DNA of 64,000 nucleotides from Bacteroidota bacterium. GTDB taxonomy: Bacteria; Bacteroidota; Bacteroidia; Chitinophagales; Chitinophagaceae. A program made the position numbers and the translations under genes. Positions 8,299 to 17,054 of the stretch are shown here, piece by piece. The notes under the pieces are model-generated. The model saw only the letters and a program-made list of their open reading frames with translations. It did no database searches and had not been told where the DNA came from. Each line of letters starts with the position of its first letter. The stretch's first letter is position 1. The DNA is taken from positions 1 through 64,000 of the forward strand of contig JAEYWX010000025.1 in NCBI GenBank assembly GCA_023428755.1, read 5' to 3'.

Positions 8299-9510
8299 AT
8301 GAACCTCCACGAATATCAAGCCAAGGAATTATTGAAGAAATACAATGTTCCGGTGCAGGAAGGATTTGCCTGCAGTACTGTACATGAAGCCGAAGAAGCG
8401 TACCGCCAGATCAAAAACCAAAGCGGCAGCAGCTTTGCAGTTGTAAAAGCACAAATTCATGCGGGTGGCCGTGGTAAGGGAACTGTGAAAGAAACCGGCA
8501 TCAATGGTGTGAAGGTTGCAAAAAACATTGAGCAGATCACTGAGTTTGCAAAAGGAATTTTGGGTGGCACATTGGTAACCATTCAAACCGGACCTGCCGG
8601 TAAAGTGGTAAACAAGATCCTTGTTGCACAGGATATGTATTACGATGGCCCGAGTGAGCGGAAAGAATTTTATCTATCGATCCTCCTCGACCGTACAAAA
8701 AAACAAAACGTGATCATGTACAGCACCGAAGGCGGTATGAACATTGAAGATGTGGCGCATGATACCCCTGAAAAAATATTTAAAGAGTGGGTACACCCCG
8801 GCGGACCATTACAAGGTTTCCAGGCAAGAAAAATTGCATTCAACCTTGGTTTAAGTGGTGAAGCCTTTAAGAACTGTGTAAAGTTTGTAACCAATCTGTA
8901 CAATGCATATGTTGGATTGGATTGCGGCATGCTGGAAATTAATCCATTGTTCAAAGCAGCCGATAACAAGATCATTGCTGTGGATTGTAAAATGAACATT
9001 GATGACAATGCGTTGATGCGTCATCCTGATGTTGCCAACATGCGTGATACAACTGAAGAAGATCCTACAGAGGTAGAAGCAGGTAACCACAACCTCAACT
9101 TTATTAAGCTGGATGGTAACGTTGGTTGTATGGTGAATGGTGCTGGTTTGGCCATGGCTACCATGGATATGATCCAGTTGAGTGGTGGGCAACCAGCTAA
9201 CTTCCTTGATGTAGGTGGTACAGCCAATGCACAAACTGTAGAAGCAGGTTTCAAGATCATTTTAAAAGATCCAAACGTAAAAGCAATTCTCATCAACATC
9301 TTTGGTGGTATTGTTCGTTGCGATCGTGTTGCTGCAGGTGTAATTGAAGCATACAAAACAATTGGCAATATTCCTGTTCCCATCATCGTACGTTTACAAG
9401 GTACAAATGCGGAAGAAGCAAAGAAACTGATCGATGAAAGCGGGTTGAAAGTACAAAGTGCAATTCAGTTAAGCGAAGCGGCTGATCTGGTGAAGAAAGC
9501 AGTAGCATAA
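8299..9510 (+). CDS. sucC: ADP-forming succinate-CoA ligase subunit beta
   Basis: The beta subunit of the TCA-cycle enzyme that converts succinyl-CoA to succinate with nucleotide synthesis. 403 residues, close to the family norm. It opens with the family signature MNLHEYQAKELL, has the ATP-grasp segment AQIHAGGRGKGT, a C-terminal CoA-ligase domain with LDVGGTAN, and INIFGGIVRCD. ATG 8299 is chosen over TTG 8293. The alpha subunit (sucD) is not adjacent, so the genes are split in this genome. Transcription is divergent from the phosphorylase, and a terminator follows. Confidence 0.96.
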   Translation: MNLHEYQAKELLKKYNVPVQEGFACSTVHEAEEAYRQIKNQSGSSFAVVKAQIHAGGRGKGTVKETGINGVKVAKNIEQITEFAKGILGGTLVTIQTGPAGKVVNKILVAQDMYYDGPSERKEFYLSILLDRTKKQNVIMYSTEGGMNIEDVAHDTPEKIFKEWVHPGGPLQGFQARKIAFNLGLSGEAFKNCVKFVTNLYNAYVGLDCGMLEINPLFKAADNKIIAVDCKMNIDDNALMRHPDVANMRDTTEEDPTEVEAGNHNLNFIKLDGNVGCMVNGAGLAMATMDMIQLSGGQPANFLDVGGTANAQTVEAGFKIILKDPNVKAILINIFGGIVRCDRVAAGVIEAYKTIGNIPVPIIVRLQGTNAEEAKKLIDESGLKVQSAIQLSEAADLVKKAVA

Positions 9511-9515
9511 CGAAA

Positions 9516-9563
9516 CACTGAGCGAAGTCGAAGTGTGAGTTGTGAACAATCGAGCGCAGTCGA
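9516..9563. repeat. Dispersed GAGCGNAGTCGA repeats (two copies)
   Basis: CACTGAGCGAAGTCGAAGTG (9516-9535, ends CACT/AGTG) and GAGCGCAGTCGA (9552-9563) follow the sucC stop within 5 bases. A third copy, GAGCGTAGTCGA, lies at 43829-43840 in the eCIS locus. The core is shared and the seventh base varies. This motif is common between genes in Bacteroidota genomes. Confidence 0.75.
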
Positions 9564-9596
9564 GATTTGAACAATAGCATAAAAAATAAACAGGCG

Positions 9597-9630
9597 ATGC
9601 CATACGATTTCCGTGTGGCATTCGTTTTTA
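9597..9630 (+). terminator. Rho-independent terminator of sucC
   Basis: ATGCCATACG (9597-9606) pairs with CGTGTGGCAT (9612-9621), with one T-G pair, followed by TCGTTTTTA. Confidence 0.75.
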
Positions 9631-9658
9631 AACGCATAAACCATCAACCAATTATCAA

Positions 9659-10273
9659 ATGCAAAGACTAAGCCGCAACAGTTTCTTTTTACTCGTTAGT
9701 ATATTTTTCATTCAGTCTGTTAGTGCACAACTCCGTTTCGAAACACAACATCATTTTAAACCGTTTGAGGTATTGCTGGATGCCGGTTTGGCTCGTCCGC
9801 AAGGTAAAGGTGCAAAAGCCGGCGTGTTACTTGCTCTGGAACCACGCTTTAATGCAGTGGATCGAATAACTGTTGGCCTACGCATGGAAGCAACAGCGAT
9901 GGCCCGTGGTTATGCAGGCATTAACGGATCAAACCCCAATGCCAATGGCGAAGCGGGTGTTGGTTTCTCATTAGTACCAACGGCTGAATATTATTTTGCA
10001 AACCGTACGGTGCGGCCTTTTATTGGTGGCGGTGCCGGTATCTATAATTTTTTGAGTATTGAAGCCAACAGCCAGAATGGGGGAAGCGTTTCTATTCCTG
10101 CATCTACAAAATTTGGTGGCATGGCAAGAGCAGGGATTGAAGTATGGCATTTCCGTGCAGCCGTTGAGTATAACTTCGTTGCTAAAACAGGCGATATCAA
10201 TAATAATTATCTCGGCATAAAACTCGGTATCATTCTCGGCGGCGGACAATATTCGTTGGAAGATACATATTGA
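9659..10273 (+). CDS. Outer-membrane beta-barrel protein
   Basis: A 204-residue secreted protein: signal peptide (1-23, ending VSAQ), then alternating strands with Gly and aromatic residues, as in the OmpA/OmpW-like small barrels. PFIGGGAGIYNF and a closing strand region are visible. No peptidoglycan-binding domain is present. It stands alone between two terminators. No specific function can be assigned. Confidence 0.75.
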   Translation: MQRLSRNSFFLLVSIFFIQSVSAQLRFETQHHFKPFEVLLDAGLARPQGKGAKAGVLLALEPRFNAVDRITVGLRMEATAMARGYAGINGSNPNANGEAGVGFSLVPTAEYYFANRTVRPFIGGGAGIYNFLSIEANSQNGGSVSIPASTKFGGMARAGIEVWHFRAAVEYNFVAKTGDINNNYLGIKLGIILGGGQYSLEDTY

Positions 10274-10276
10274 GGA

Positions 10277-10307
10277 AGCTGCGAGCCACGAGCTTTTAGC
10301 TGCGAGC
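10277..10307. repeat. Direct repeat AGCTGCGAGC
   Basis: AGCTGCGAGC at 10277-10286 and 10298-10307 starts 4 bases after the barrel-protein stop codon. Confidence 0.6.
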
Positions 10308-10320
10308 AAATACATTTTAA

Positions 10321-10365
10321 AAATAAAGGAAGAAAAGAAACACTCTTTTCTTCCTTTATTTTTTT
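10321..10365 (+). terminator. Strong rho-independent terminator
   Basis: A 17-bp perfect stem (10321-10337 with 10345-10361) has a 7-base loop and is followed by a T run. It is rich in A/T and purine/pyrimidine skewed, so it may act in both directions. Confidence 0.85.
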
Positions 10366-10403
10366 GGTCATCATTGCAATCAAAAACGTTTTAGCTTTGA
10401 AGC

Positions 10404-10895
10404 ATGTCTTCAGGTATTCGCATTCGTCCCATTCAACCATCCGATAATGCAGCAATGGCTGTGATCGTTCGTACTTCATTGGCAGAGTTTGGTGCCAACA
10501 AACCAGGCACTGTATTTTACGATCCTACCACCGATGCTTTGTATGAACTATTTCAAACCAAAGGCAGTTTTTATTTTATTGCAGAAGAAGATGGCAGGCT
10601 GTTGGGTGGCGGCGGAATTTTCCCAACGGAAGGTTTACCTCCTAAAACCTGTGAACTGGTAAAAATGTATTTGCACAAAGATGCACGTGGCAAAGGACTG
10701 GGCAAACGAATGATTGAACAATGTCTTTCCTGGGCGAAAGATAACGGTTACGAACAAGTGTATTTAGAAACCATGCCGGAATTGAAACAGGCACTGAAAG
10801 TATATGAACTTTTCGGTTTTGAATATTTAGACGGACCGATGGGCAACAGTGGCCATTTTGGATGTGATCGGTGGATGTTGAAGAAGTTGACATGA
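10404..10895 (+). CDS. GNAT family N-acetyltransferase
   Basis: A 163-residue acetyl-CoA-dependent acetyltransferase. It has the GNAT fold from start to end: IRIRPIQPSD at the N-terminus, GGGGIFPT in strand 4, and the acetyl-CoA pyrophosphate loop ARGKGLGKRMIEQCL (motif A, about residues 95-109), then YLETMPELKQALKVYELFGF. The substrate is unknown. The stop codon lies in a dispersed repeat. Confidence 0.88.
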   Translation: MSSGIRIRPIQPSDNAAMAVIVRTSLAEFGANKPGTVFYDPTTDALYELFQTKGSFYFIAEEDGRLLGGGGIFPTEGLPPKTCELVKMYLHKDARGKGLGKRMIEQCLSWAKDNGYEQVYLETMPELKQALKVYELFGFEYLDGPMGNSGHFGCDRWMLKKLT

Positions 10896-10922
10896 TGAAT
10901 CATGAGTAATCAGTGATGAGTG
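10894..10922. repeat. ATGAGT-type dispersed repeat, left copy
   Basis: A degenerate GATGAGT/ATGAGTAAT tract starts within the GNAT stop codon. It is inverted relative to the copy at 11677-11704; the two flank the lipoprotein gene. Confidence 0.6.
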
Positions 10923-10980
10923 TTCTTGGAATAAACCAGCATTATGCTATGGAAAAAGTGCAAGATTGCGTCTTTGGTTT

Positions 10981-11637
10981 ATGTCTCGAATGTCGATTCT
11001 CCTCATTTTAATGCTAACTGCTGCCTGTAACCAGGATAACAAACAATTAAAATTAAATCCCTCCTCAGTTTCATATATAGAGTCGACTAAAGAAAACAAG
11101 AAATCTTACAAATCAATTTTACTCGCTGCGAAAGAATTGAAAAAGCAGATTATTACTTCAGATAGTTTTGAAATGCTCTACGGACGCTTCATAGTTGATT
11201 CAATTATCCCCTATTGGTATGGAACAAGATGGAATTTCTACGGAACTACAGAAGTTCCGAAGACGGGCACTATCGCTTGTGGCTATTTCGTAACAACCAT
11301 ACTACGAGATGCAGACATAAACATCAGTCGAATAAAAATGGCCCAAGCTCCAAGTGAGGAAATGATAAACACAGTTTGTCACAAAGAAAGCATGAAACGA
11401 TTCCGTAACACGACTATGCAGACTTTTATAAACGAATTATATCAACTTGAAAACGGACTACATATCATAGGACTGGATTTTCATACAGGGTTTATCTATC
11501 ATGAAAATGAAAAACTCGTATTCATTCACTCTTCCTATCAAACACCCCAAATGGTAATTCAACAAAATGTTCATGAATCGGCAATTCTTGCAGCATCAAA
11601 ATACAAAGTAATCGGGAAGGTAAACCTTCGTAAATAA
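10981..11637 (+). CDS. Lipoprotein with probable NlpC/P60-like cysteine peptidase fold
   Basis: 218 residues from ATG 10981. The N-terminus ends in the lipobox LTAAC, so the mature protein is likely membrane-anchored. The core has WNFYGTTEVPKTG then IACGYFVTT, with a Cys at a helix start as in NlpC/P60 or CHAP amidases, and a later GLDFHTGFIYH with a candidate catalytic His. I infer a cysteine-peptidase or amidase fold; this is not a confident family hit. The gene looks more A/T-rich than its neighbours and is flanked by inverted dispersed repeats, which may mean it was acquired. The upstream TTG is less likely as start. Confidence 0.65.
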   Translation: MSRMSILLILMLTAACNQDNKQLKLNPSSVSYIESTKENKKSYKSILLAAKELKKQIITSDSFEMLYGRFIVDSIIPYWYGTRWNFYGTTEVPKTGTIACGYFVTTILRDADINISRIKMAQAPSEEMINTVCHKESMKRFRNTTMQTFINELYQLENGLHIIGLDFHTGFIYHENEKLVFIHSSYQTPQMVIQQNVHESAILAASKYKVIGKVNLRK

Positions 11638-11676
11638 AACGAAATAATCATTTGACAAATGGAGTCTTGCCCCTCT

Positions 11677-11704
11677 ACTCATCATTCATTTTTCATCACT
11701 CATC
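11677..11704. repeat. ATGAGT-type dispersed repeat, right copy
   Basis: ACTCATCATTCATTTTTCAT and following bases. It contains the stop codon of the SprT-like gene and encodes its last residues (MSDEK). It is in inverted orientation to the copy at 10894-10922. A similar tract lies at 43886-43917. Confidence 0.6.
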
Positions 11705-12315
11705 AACTTTACCTCATACACCCCACTAAACAAATACACCGCCCCGCTTTTTACATCTACTGCTTTATGTCGCTTGCGTAGCTTTTCTTTTTTCTGAAAC
11801 ACACGGCCGTCTTTTGTTTTGAAGAGTTGATCGTGTTGCAATTGTTCTACCAATACTTCTCCCTGCTTTCGTACATCATAGTTTTTGAGTACACGCATCA
11901 AATGCTCTTCACCACAACTGGTGGCCGAAGGGTTCTGCAATGATTTCATCAACGCCTTTTCAATATCAGCCGGGAAAATTTTCTTCAATAAAAACTGTGC
12001 AAGTATTTTTCCATATTCATGCTTCCATTCTTTTCCATGTGCGGCAATACGAAAACCATAATGTTCAAACGCCAGCAAGTGTGCAATTTCATGCAGCAGT
12101 GTAACAAGGAAAGAATATTTATTGAGATTACCGTTTACACTGATGCGGTGATTCTTTTGATTAATGGCATGACGATAATCGCCAAGAATACTATTCCGTT
12201 CCCGTGTAATGGTTAAATGAATTTTGTATTGATGGAGATATTCCAGCACAGGCTCAACCGAACCGTCGGGCAAATAAGCAGCCAATGCATGTAACGGAAC
12301 TTCCTTTTTGCTCAT
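11686..12315 (-). CDS. SprT-like zinc metallopeptidase domain protein
   Basis: 209 residues. The SprT-like domain is in the N-terminal half with HEIAH (HExxH) and a further His in AAHGKEWKHEYG, the layout of SprT/Spartan-type zinc peptidases. A C-terminal part with Lys-rich segments resembles a zinc-ribbon region without the usual cysteines. Function in Bacteroidota is not established. It overlaps the upstream membrane protein by ATGA, so the two are co-transcribed. Confidence 0.82.
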   Translation of the reverse strand: MSKKEVPLHALAAYLPDGSVEPVLEYLHQYKIHLTITRERNSILGDYRHAINQKNHRISVNGNLNKYSFLVTLLHEIAHLLAFEHYGFRIAAHGKEWKHEYGKILAQFLLKKIFPADIEKALMKSLQNPSATSCGEEHLMRVLKNYDVRKQGEVLVEQLQHDQLFKTKDGRVFQKKEKLRKRHKAVDVKSGAVYLFSGVYEVKLMSDEK

Positions 12316-12719
12316 TGCTTTTTCTCGTCTTTCTTCTGCTTCAACAAACGGAACACCATCCGCACTTCTAAAAATGAGTACACAAAGTACAAGCCCATGG
12401 AAATATATACGGCAGTGCGGTTCAGTTTGGCAGCAGTGGAAGCATAAATCAACACGGCTGCGGCCACCACAATCATTTTGATCATGAGCGATGCATACAC
12501 TCCCCGCAGAAACACCTGTGCATTGTTGGTTGAAAATCCTTTGATATGAAACAGCAGCGAAACAATGCTTACCACAAACACAATGAGATTACCGGCCATG
12601 AGCACGTTGAAATCAACATTGTGTTGTTCCAGCCAGTTCCTGAAAAGAAAACCACTGCAGGCAACCGCCGAGAACAAACCTAAAATGGGTGTAATGAGTC
12701 TTCCTGTATCTGCTTTCAT
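12312..12719 (-). CDS. Small membrane protein, ATP synthase-linked type
   Basis: 135 residues with about four hydrophobic segments (near 10-27, 42-60, 75-95, 100-122) and a charged C-terminus. It follows AtpZ with an ATGA overlap. In many Bacteroidota a protein of this kind sits between atpZ and atpB of the F0F1 operon. Here the next gene is SprT-like and no atpB is present. No functional motif is seen. Confidence 0.7.
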   Translation of the reverse strand: MKADTGRLITPILGLFSAVACSGFLFRNWLEQHNVDFNVLMAGNLIVFVVSIVSLLFHIKGFSTNNAQVFLRGVYASLMIKMIVVAAAVLIYASTAAKLNRTAVYISMGLYFVYSFLEVRMVFRLLKQKKDEKKQ

Positions 12720-12955
12720 TTTTTGGTAGATGTGCCTTTAATTACCCGTATCAGCAAACCGGTGATCACCAGTAGGGGCAACACAAATGCAAATAAATGA
12801 AAATTCAGGTTCAACCAGCCATCTGTTTTTATACCAAGAAAAACAGCAATGCCGAGCGCAGCCATCAGTTGCATGGCCAAACCTGAATACTCCAGCAGGT
12901 AGGCTGAAGTGCTTTTGTATTTTTTGGGATCGTTATTGATCGTTGGCGGCGGCAT
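12716..12955 (-). CDS. AtpZ/AtpI family protein
   Basis: 79 residues with two transmembrane helices. The first is preceded by YLEYSGLAMQL and contains GIAVFLGIKTDGWL, the AtpZ/AtpI signature (the family helps assemble or supply Mg to F0F1 ATP synthase). The start overlaps the 3' end of the bactofilin gene by 23 bases. The rest of the ATP synthase operon is not in this window. Confidence 0.8.
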   Translation of the reverse strand: MPPPTINNDPKKYKSTSAYLLEYSGLAMQLMAALGIAVFLGIKTDGWLNLNFHLFAFVLPLLVITGLLIRVIKGTSTKK

Positions 12956-13370
12956 TCAATTGCTCTTTACCAAAATCCACCACATTTGCCAACGGCGCTT
13001 TGGCTACTGCGTCTGCTCCCATATGGCATTCGCCATTGAAGGAAGCAGTGGCATCCACCTGCAACTGACCGGCATAGATATTTCCGGTGATCTGGCAGCT
13101 GCCTTTGAGATATAAAAGTTCGGTTACTTTAATGGTCCCTTCGATCTGGCCCAGCACATCGGCTTGCTGCGCTATCACGTCGCCCTGAATTTTTCCTGAT
13201 GGGCCCACCAATACTTTGGAAGTTGTTGTGAGATTTCCTTTCAATACTCCATCCACACGGATGTCGCCTTTACTTTCAATATTTCCTTGGATTTCGGTAC
13301 CTGATGCAACAATGGTTGCTAAGCCGGTAGGGGATTCTTTTTCCTGGGAACTGGATTTACTGTTGAACAT
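12933..13370 (-). CDS. Bactofilin (polymer-forming cytoskeletal protein)
   Basis: 145 residues. The central beta-helix of the bactofilin domain (about 20-120) shows the repeating pattern GTEIQGNIESKGDIRVDG then GPSGKIQGDVIAQQ and GSCQITGNIYAGQLQV. Bactofilins self-assemble without nucleotide and position envelope enzymes, often with an M23 peptidase encoded next door. Here the neighbour has only the membrane-anchor half of such a peptidase. Confidence 0.92.
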   Translation of the reverse strand: MFNSKSSSQEKESPTGLATIVASGTEIQGNIESKGDIRVDGVLKGNLTTTSKVLVGPSGKIQGDVIAQQADVLGQIEGTIKVTELLYLKGSCQITGNIYAGQLQVDATASFNGECHMGADAVAKAPLANVVDFGKEQLNAAANDQ

Positions 13371-13382
13371 ATGCAGTGGTTT

Positions 13383-13784
13383 TTATTGCGTTGAACGTTC
13401 TACTTCCGGCATTTTGAGGGTGGCTGTATCCAACGCTGTTGTTTTCAGATCACCCGATAATACCTTTTTCAGATTGTCAAGATACTGATCTTTATATAAC
13501 ATCGACCGCTCCAGCGAATCAATTTTTGTTTTATAGAAGATCAATTCCTTACGCTGACTTTGTGAACCATAGCCCGGTAAATAATATTTCAGGTTGGTAA
13601 ATGTGATCAGCGCTACTGTTAACCCCACCAACAATACAAAAATGGTGCTAAGAGTGATGTAAACGCTCAATCTGGATAATTTAAAGGTCACCACTTCCTC
13701 ATACGTATCATCATTCATCACTACCAGCCGGTAGCGGTTCCGCAAGCGCTTCAGTGTACTTTCTGCATCAATTCGTTTTGCCAT
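13383..13784 (-). CDS. Membrane-anchor protein resembling the N-terminus of M23 peptidases, no catalytic domain
   Basis: 133 residues: a cytoplasmic N-terminus with RNRYRLVVMNDDTYEE, one transmembrane helix (about 37-62), then LPGYGSQSQRKELI and a short coiled-coil-like region. This is the N-terminal layout of bactofilin-linked M23 endopeptidases, but the frame stops before any HxxxD or HxH metal motif. Only 12 bases separate it from the bactofilin start. It may tether bactofilin without hydrolase activity, or be a truncated form. No frameshifted remnant is visible, as the bactofilin gene follows at once. Confidence 0.7.
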   Translation of the reverse strand: MAKRIDAESTLKRLRNRYRLVVMNDDTYEEVVTFKLSRLSVYITLSTIFVLLVGLTVALITFTNLKYYLPGYGSQSQRKELIFYKTKIDSLERSMLYKDQYLDNLKKVLSGDLKTTALDTATLKMPEVERSTQ

Positions 13785-13909
13785 ACTGTAAATGAGGGCT
13801 AAATTTACTGTTTAACAGGGGTAAAAAAATAATTTCTTCCTGATTTTACCTTTAATTAAAATATTTTTGGCCGTATTGAGTTAATTAAGAAAAACGACCC
13901 AACGCCTGC

Positions 13910-16900
13910 ATGCAGCCAATTATTGTTTCTAAATTCAACCGGATCCTGTTTCTTTTTCTGCTGGGCTGCATTTCCGCATCGGCACAACCGGATTTTACCC
14001 TCCCGTTAGTAAAACCCGCAAAATACGAGAACAAAGTACTGGGATCGGAAAAAACCGACGATAAAAAATTTACACTGCCCCGGCGTTTGTACCAAAGCAT
14101 GGTAACGCAGTACAATTTTCATTACAATGCTACCAACAAGATCAACGCCATTCTCGAAAAAGCAAAGTTGAGTCATCAGGACGATTATACACAACTACTT
14201 CCTTTCTATAATTATTCAACCAAGTTTACAGCGGCAGATTCAGCAGAACTGGACTCCGTTATTTTGAAAGCAACAGCTGGTATTGTATTACACGATCTGC
14301 GGAACAGTTATATCGACAACATGTACCTGCTCATTGGCCAGAGTTATTTTTACTGGCAAAAATTCGATTCGGCCTACCGCATCTTTCAATTTATCAATTA
14401 CAATTTTTTTCCAAAGGGAAAAGATGAATACATTATTGTAGTGGGATCGAATGATCGTTCCACACAAGGCGATCTGAACATTGCTACAAAAGAAAAGAAT
14501 AGTCTTGTACACAAAGCTTTTTCGCATCAGCCCAGCCGCAACGATGCGTTGATATGGCTGGCACGTACCTATGCTGAAGATAATTTGTATCCGGAAGCAT
14601 ATAGTTTAATTAACCTGCTGCGAAAAGATCCGATGTTTCCAAAACGTTTGCACGGAAAGTTGAATGAAGTACAGGCGTACACTTTTTACAAACAGGAACA
14701 GTGGGACAGCACCGCCTTTTACCTGAAAGATGCACTGGGCGAAGCAGCTGATAAAACCGAACTGGCCCGTTGGGAATATTTACTGGCACAGTTGTATGCA
14801 AAAACCAACCAGCCTGAACTGGCATCTTCATTTTTCAACAAAGCAAAATCGCATACTACCGACCCTGTTTTATACATCCATGCACGTATTTATGAAGCTC
14901 AGTTATTGAAGAAAGAAGGCGGTGATGCTGTTACTGAAACATTGGCCGATCTGTTAAAGCTCTCACGAAAAGAACGGTTTGATGGATATGAAGATGTATT
15001 GTTTTATGCCGCTGCAGATATGGCCTTACAGAAAGGCGATACAACACAAGCCATCACATTATTGAAACGCAGTGTTTCGTACACCACTGAAAATCCATCG
15101 GTAAAAAACAAAGCATTTGTAAAACTGTCTGATCTGGCGTATGCACGCAGGGATTATACGCTTGCTTCCAACTCACTCGACAGCGTAGACATGCAAGACC
15201 CTGCCCTTACTGATATGAGTGCGCAGCTGCAGGTAAAACAACAAATGTTGAAACAACTGGTTGGGCTTATTACCATTGTGCAGCAACAAGACAGTTTACA
15301 GGCTGTTGCAAAAATGCCGGAGAAAGAAATGGATGCGTATCTGAAATCGCTGGTACGCAAACTCCGTAAACAACGTGGATTAAAAGAAGAGGCAGCGTAT
15401 GTACCGGTATTAACAGCCGGTAACCCAAACGATAACGCCCCCATCTTCAGCAATGCAGGCAATGGCAATAATTGGTATTTCTATAATGCATCGCAAAAAT
15501 CAAAAGGGTTCAATGAATTTAAAGCACGGTGGGGCAACCGGCCAAACATTGATAACTGGCGCCGGCAGGATGCTGTTGATGCCGCCAAACCACCATCGCA
15601 GGCACCGCAATATGCAAGCAATGCAGGAGAAGAACTGAGTATTGAACCTGATAAAATTCCCGAAGATGAATTGAGTGTGGATGGATTGAAAAGCCGTTTA
15701 CCACTTACTGACGAAAAACTGCTGGAATCGAACAGGAAAATTGCCGAATCATTATTTGAACAAGGATTGATTTATAAAAACCAATTGGAAGATTATCAAC
15801 AAGCCGCTATTGTGTTTGAAGAAATCTGGAAACGTTTTGGCAACTATGAAAAAGAGCAGGAACTGCTGTTTGAACTGTATTACTGCTATAACAAAACAGG
15901 CGATCAGCAAAAGGCAGCGTATTTTCAGGATCAACTCAATAAAAAATATCCGGGTGGAGAAATGCAGCAAAAAATTATTGCTTCAAAAAACCCAACAGCA
16001 CCTGTAAAAGATGCAAAAACGATTGCATACGAAAAAATATACGATCTGTTCCTCTCCGGTAAATACGATGAAGCGCAGCAACAAAAACGGCTGGCCGATT
16101 CGATCTATGGAAATTCGTACTGGACGCCACAGTTGTTGTACATCGAATCACTCTATCACATCAAACAAAAAAATGATAGTGCAGCGATCAAAACACTCAC
16201 TAATCTGGAACGCAATTTTCCGGGTACACCCATGGCCGATAAAGCAGCCGTTATGAAAGATGTGGTGAGCCGACGTACAGAAATTGAAGACTACCTCACA
16301 CGCACCAATATTGTACGCCAAACAGAAGACAGTGTGGTAATGCCGTTTGACGAAGGACCGCTGGTGAATAAAGTTGGGCAAACGATTCAAAAAGATTCAA
16401 CCAGTAAAATTGGCATCGGTAATCAACCCACACAAAACAATGCGAATATTACAAGACCGGTTGCACCGATTCAAAAAACAGAACTGGAAAAAAATGATCG
16501 CAGCAATGCAGGGAAAGTAACCATTGTTAACAAGCCGGCTATGGATACAACCTCTATTAAACCCTTGAAAGAAGGAAAAATTGAAATGGTTTATATCTAC
16601 AATGCCACCGATCCATATACTGTACTGATGTATTTTGATGAAGTGGATGAAGTATATGTAACTGAAGCCAGAACAGCTTACCAGCGTTATAACTCTTCAT
16701 CGCACAGTGGTGAAAATATTCCGCTGAAGATTTATGTGGGCGATAAAGAAACCACCTGGATGGAAATGGGCTTGTTTTCGGATGTAACTGCCGCCTTGGG
16801 CTACATGGAAGAGTGGAAAAAGAATGCCCGCCAGATCGTTCCCTGGCTGCCGGAATTGAAATACAGCTTTGTCATTATTTCCGACCGTAACCTCGAATTG

Positions 16901-16969
16901 CTCAAAACAAGGAAAAACATGGAGGAATACAAGCTTTTCCTCCGTCAGCACATCAAAGATAAATTTTAA
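13910..16969 (+). CDS. porW: Type IX secretion system / gliding protein PorW (SprE)
   Basis: 1019 residues. PorW/SprE is an outer-membrane-associated TPR lipoprotein that links the type IX secretion rings to the translocon and is required for gliding and secretion. The N-terminus ends LLGC, a possible lipobox. The family signature LYQSMVTQYNFHYNATNKIN is followed by TPR helices (about 120-480 and 620-800) and a C-terminal domain of about 150 residues. The low-complexity linker (about 830-890) is Asn/Thr/Lys-rich. It shows that the organism exports proteins by the type IX route. Confidence 0.87.
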   Translation: MQPIIVSKFNRILFLFLLGCISASAQPDFTLPLVKPAKYENKVLGSEKTDDKKFTLPRRLYQSMVTQYNFHYNATNKINAILEKAKLSHQDDYTQLLPFYNYSTKFTAADSAELDSVILKATAGIVLHDLRNSYIDNMYLLIGQSYFYWQKFDSAYRIFQFINYNFFPKGKDEYIIVVGSNDRSTQGDLNIATKEKNSLVHKAFSHQPSRNDALIWLARTYAEDNLYPEAYSLINLLRKDPMFPKRLHGKLNEVQAYTFYKQEQWDSTAFYLKDALGEAADKTELARWEYLLAQLYAKTNQPELASSFFNKAKSHTTDPVLYIHARIYEAQLLKKEGGDAVTETLADLLKLSRKERFDGYEDVLFYAAADMALQKGDTTQAITLLKRSVSYTTENPSVKNKAFVKLSDLAYARRDYTLASNSLDSVDMQDPALTDMSAQLQVKQQMLKQLVGLITIVQQQDSLQAVAKMPEKEMDAYLKSLVRKLRKQRGLKEEAAYVPVLTAGNPNDNAPIFSNAGNGNNWYFYNASQKSKGFNEFKARWGNRPNIDNWRRQDAVDAAKPPSQAPQYASNAGEELSIEPDKIPEDELSVDGLKSRLPLTDEKLLESNRKIAESLFEQGLIYKNQLEDYQQAAIVFEEIWKRFGNYEKEQELLFELYYCYNKTGDQQKAAYFQDQLNKKYPGGEMQQKIIASKNPTAPVKDAKTIAYEKIYDLFLSGKYDEAQQQKRLADSIYGNSYWTPQLLYIESLYHIKQKNDSAAIKTLTNLERNFPGTPMADKAAVMKDVVSRRTEIEDYLTRTNIVRQTEDSVVMPFDEGPLVNKVGQTIQKDSTSKIGIGNQPTQNNANITRPVAPIQKTELEKNDRSNAGKVTIVNKPAMDTTSIKPLKEGKIEMVYIYNATDPYTVLMYFDEVDEVYVTEARTAYQRYNSSSHSGENIPLKIYVGDKETTWMEMGLFSDVTAALGYMEEWKKNARQIVPWLPELKYSFVIISDRNLELLKTRKNMEEYKLFLRQHIKDKF

Positions 16970-17054
16970 GATTTCCTGCTTTATCGTACTCCATGAATTG
17001 TTATAGATTTGTCTGGTATTGAATTTGCTTTATTCCGCATCTCATACTCATCTT

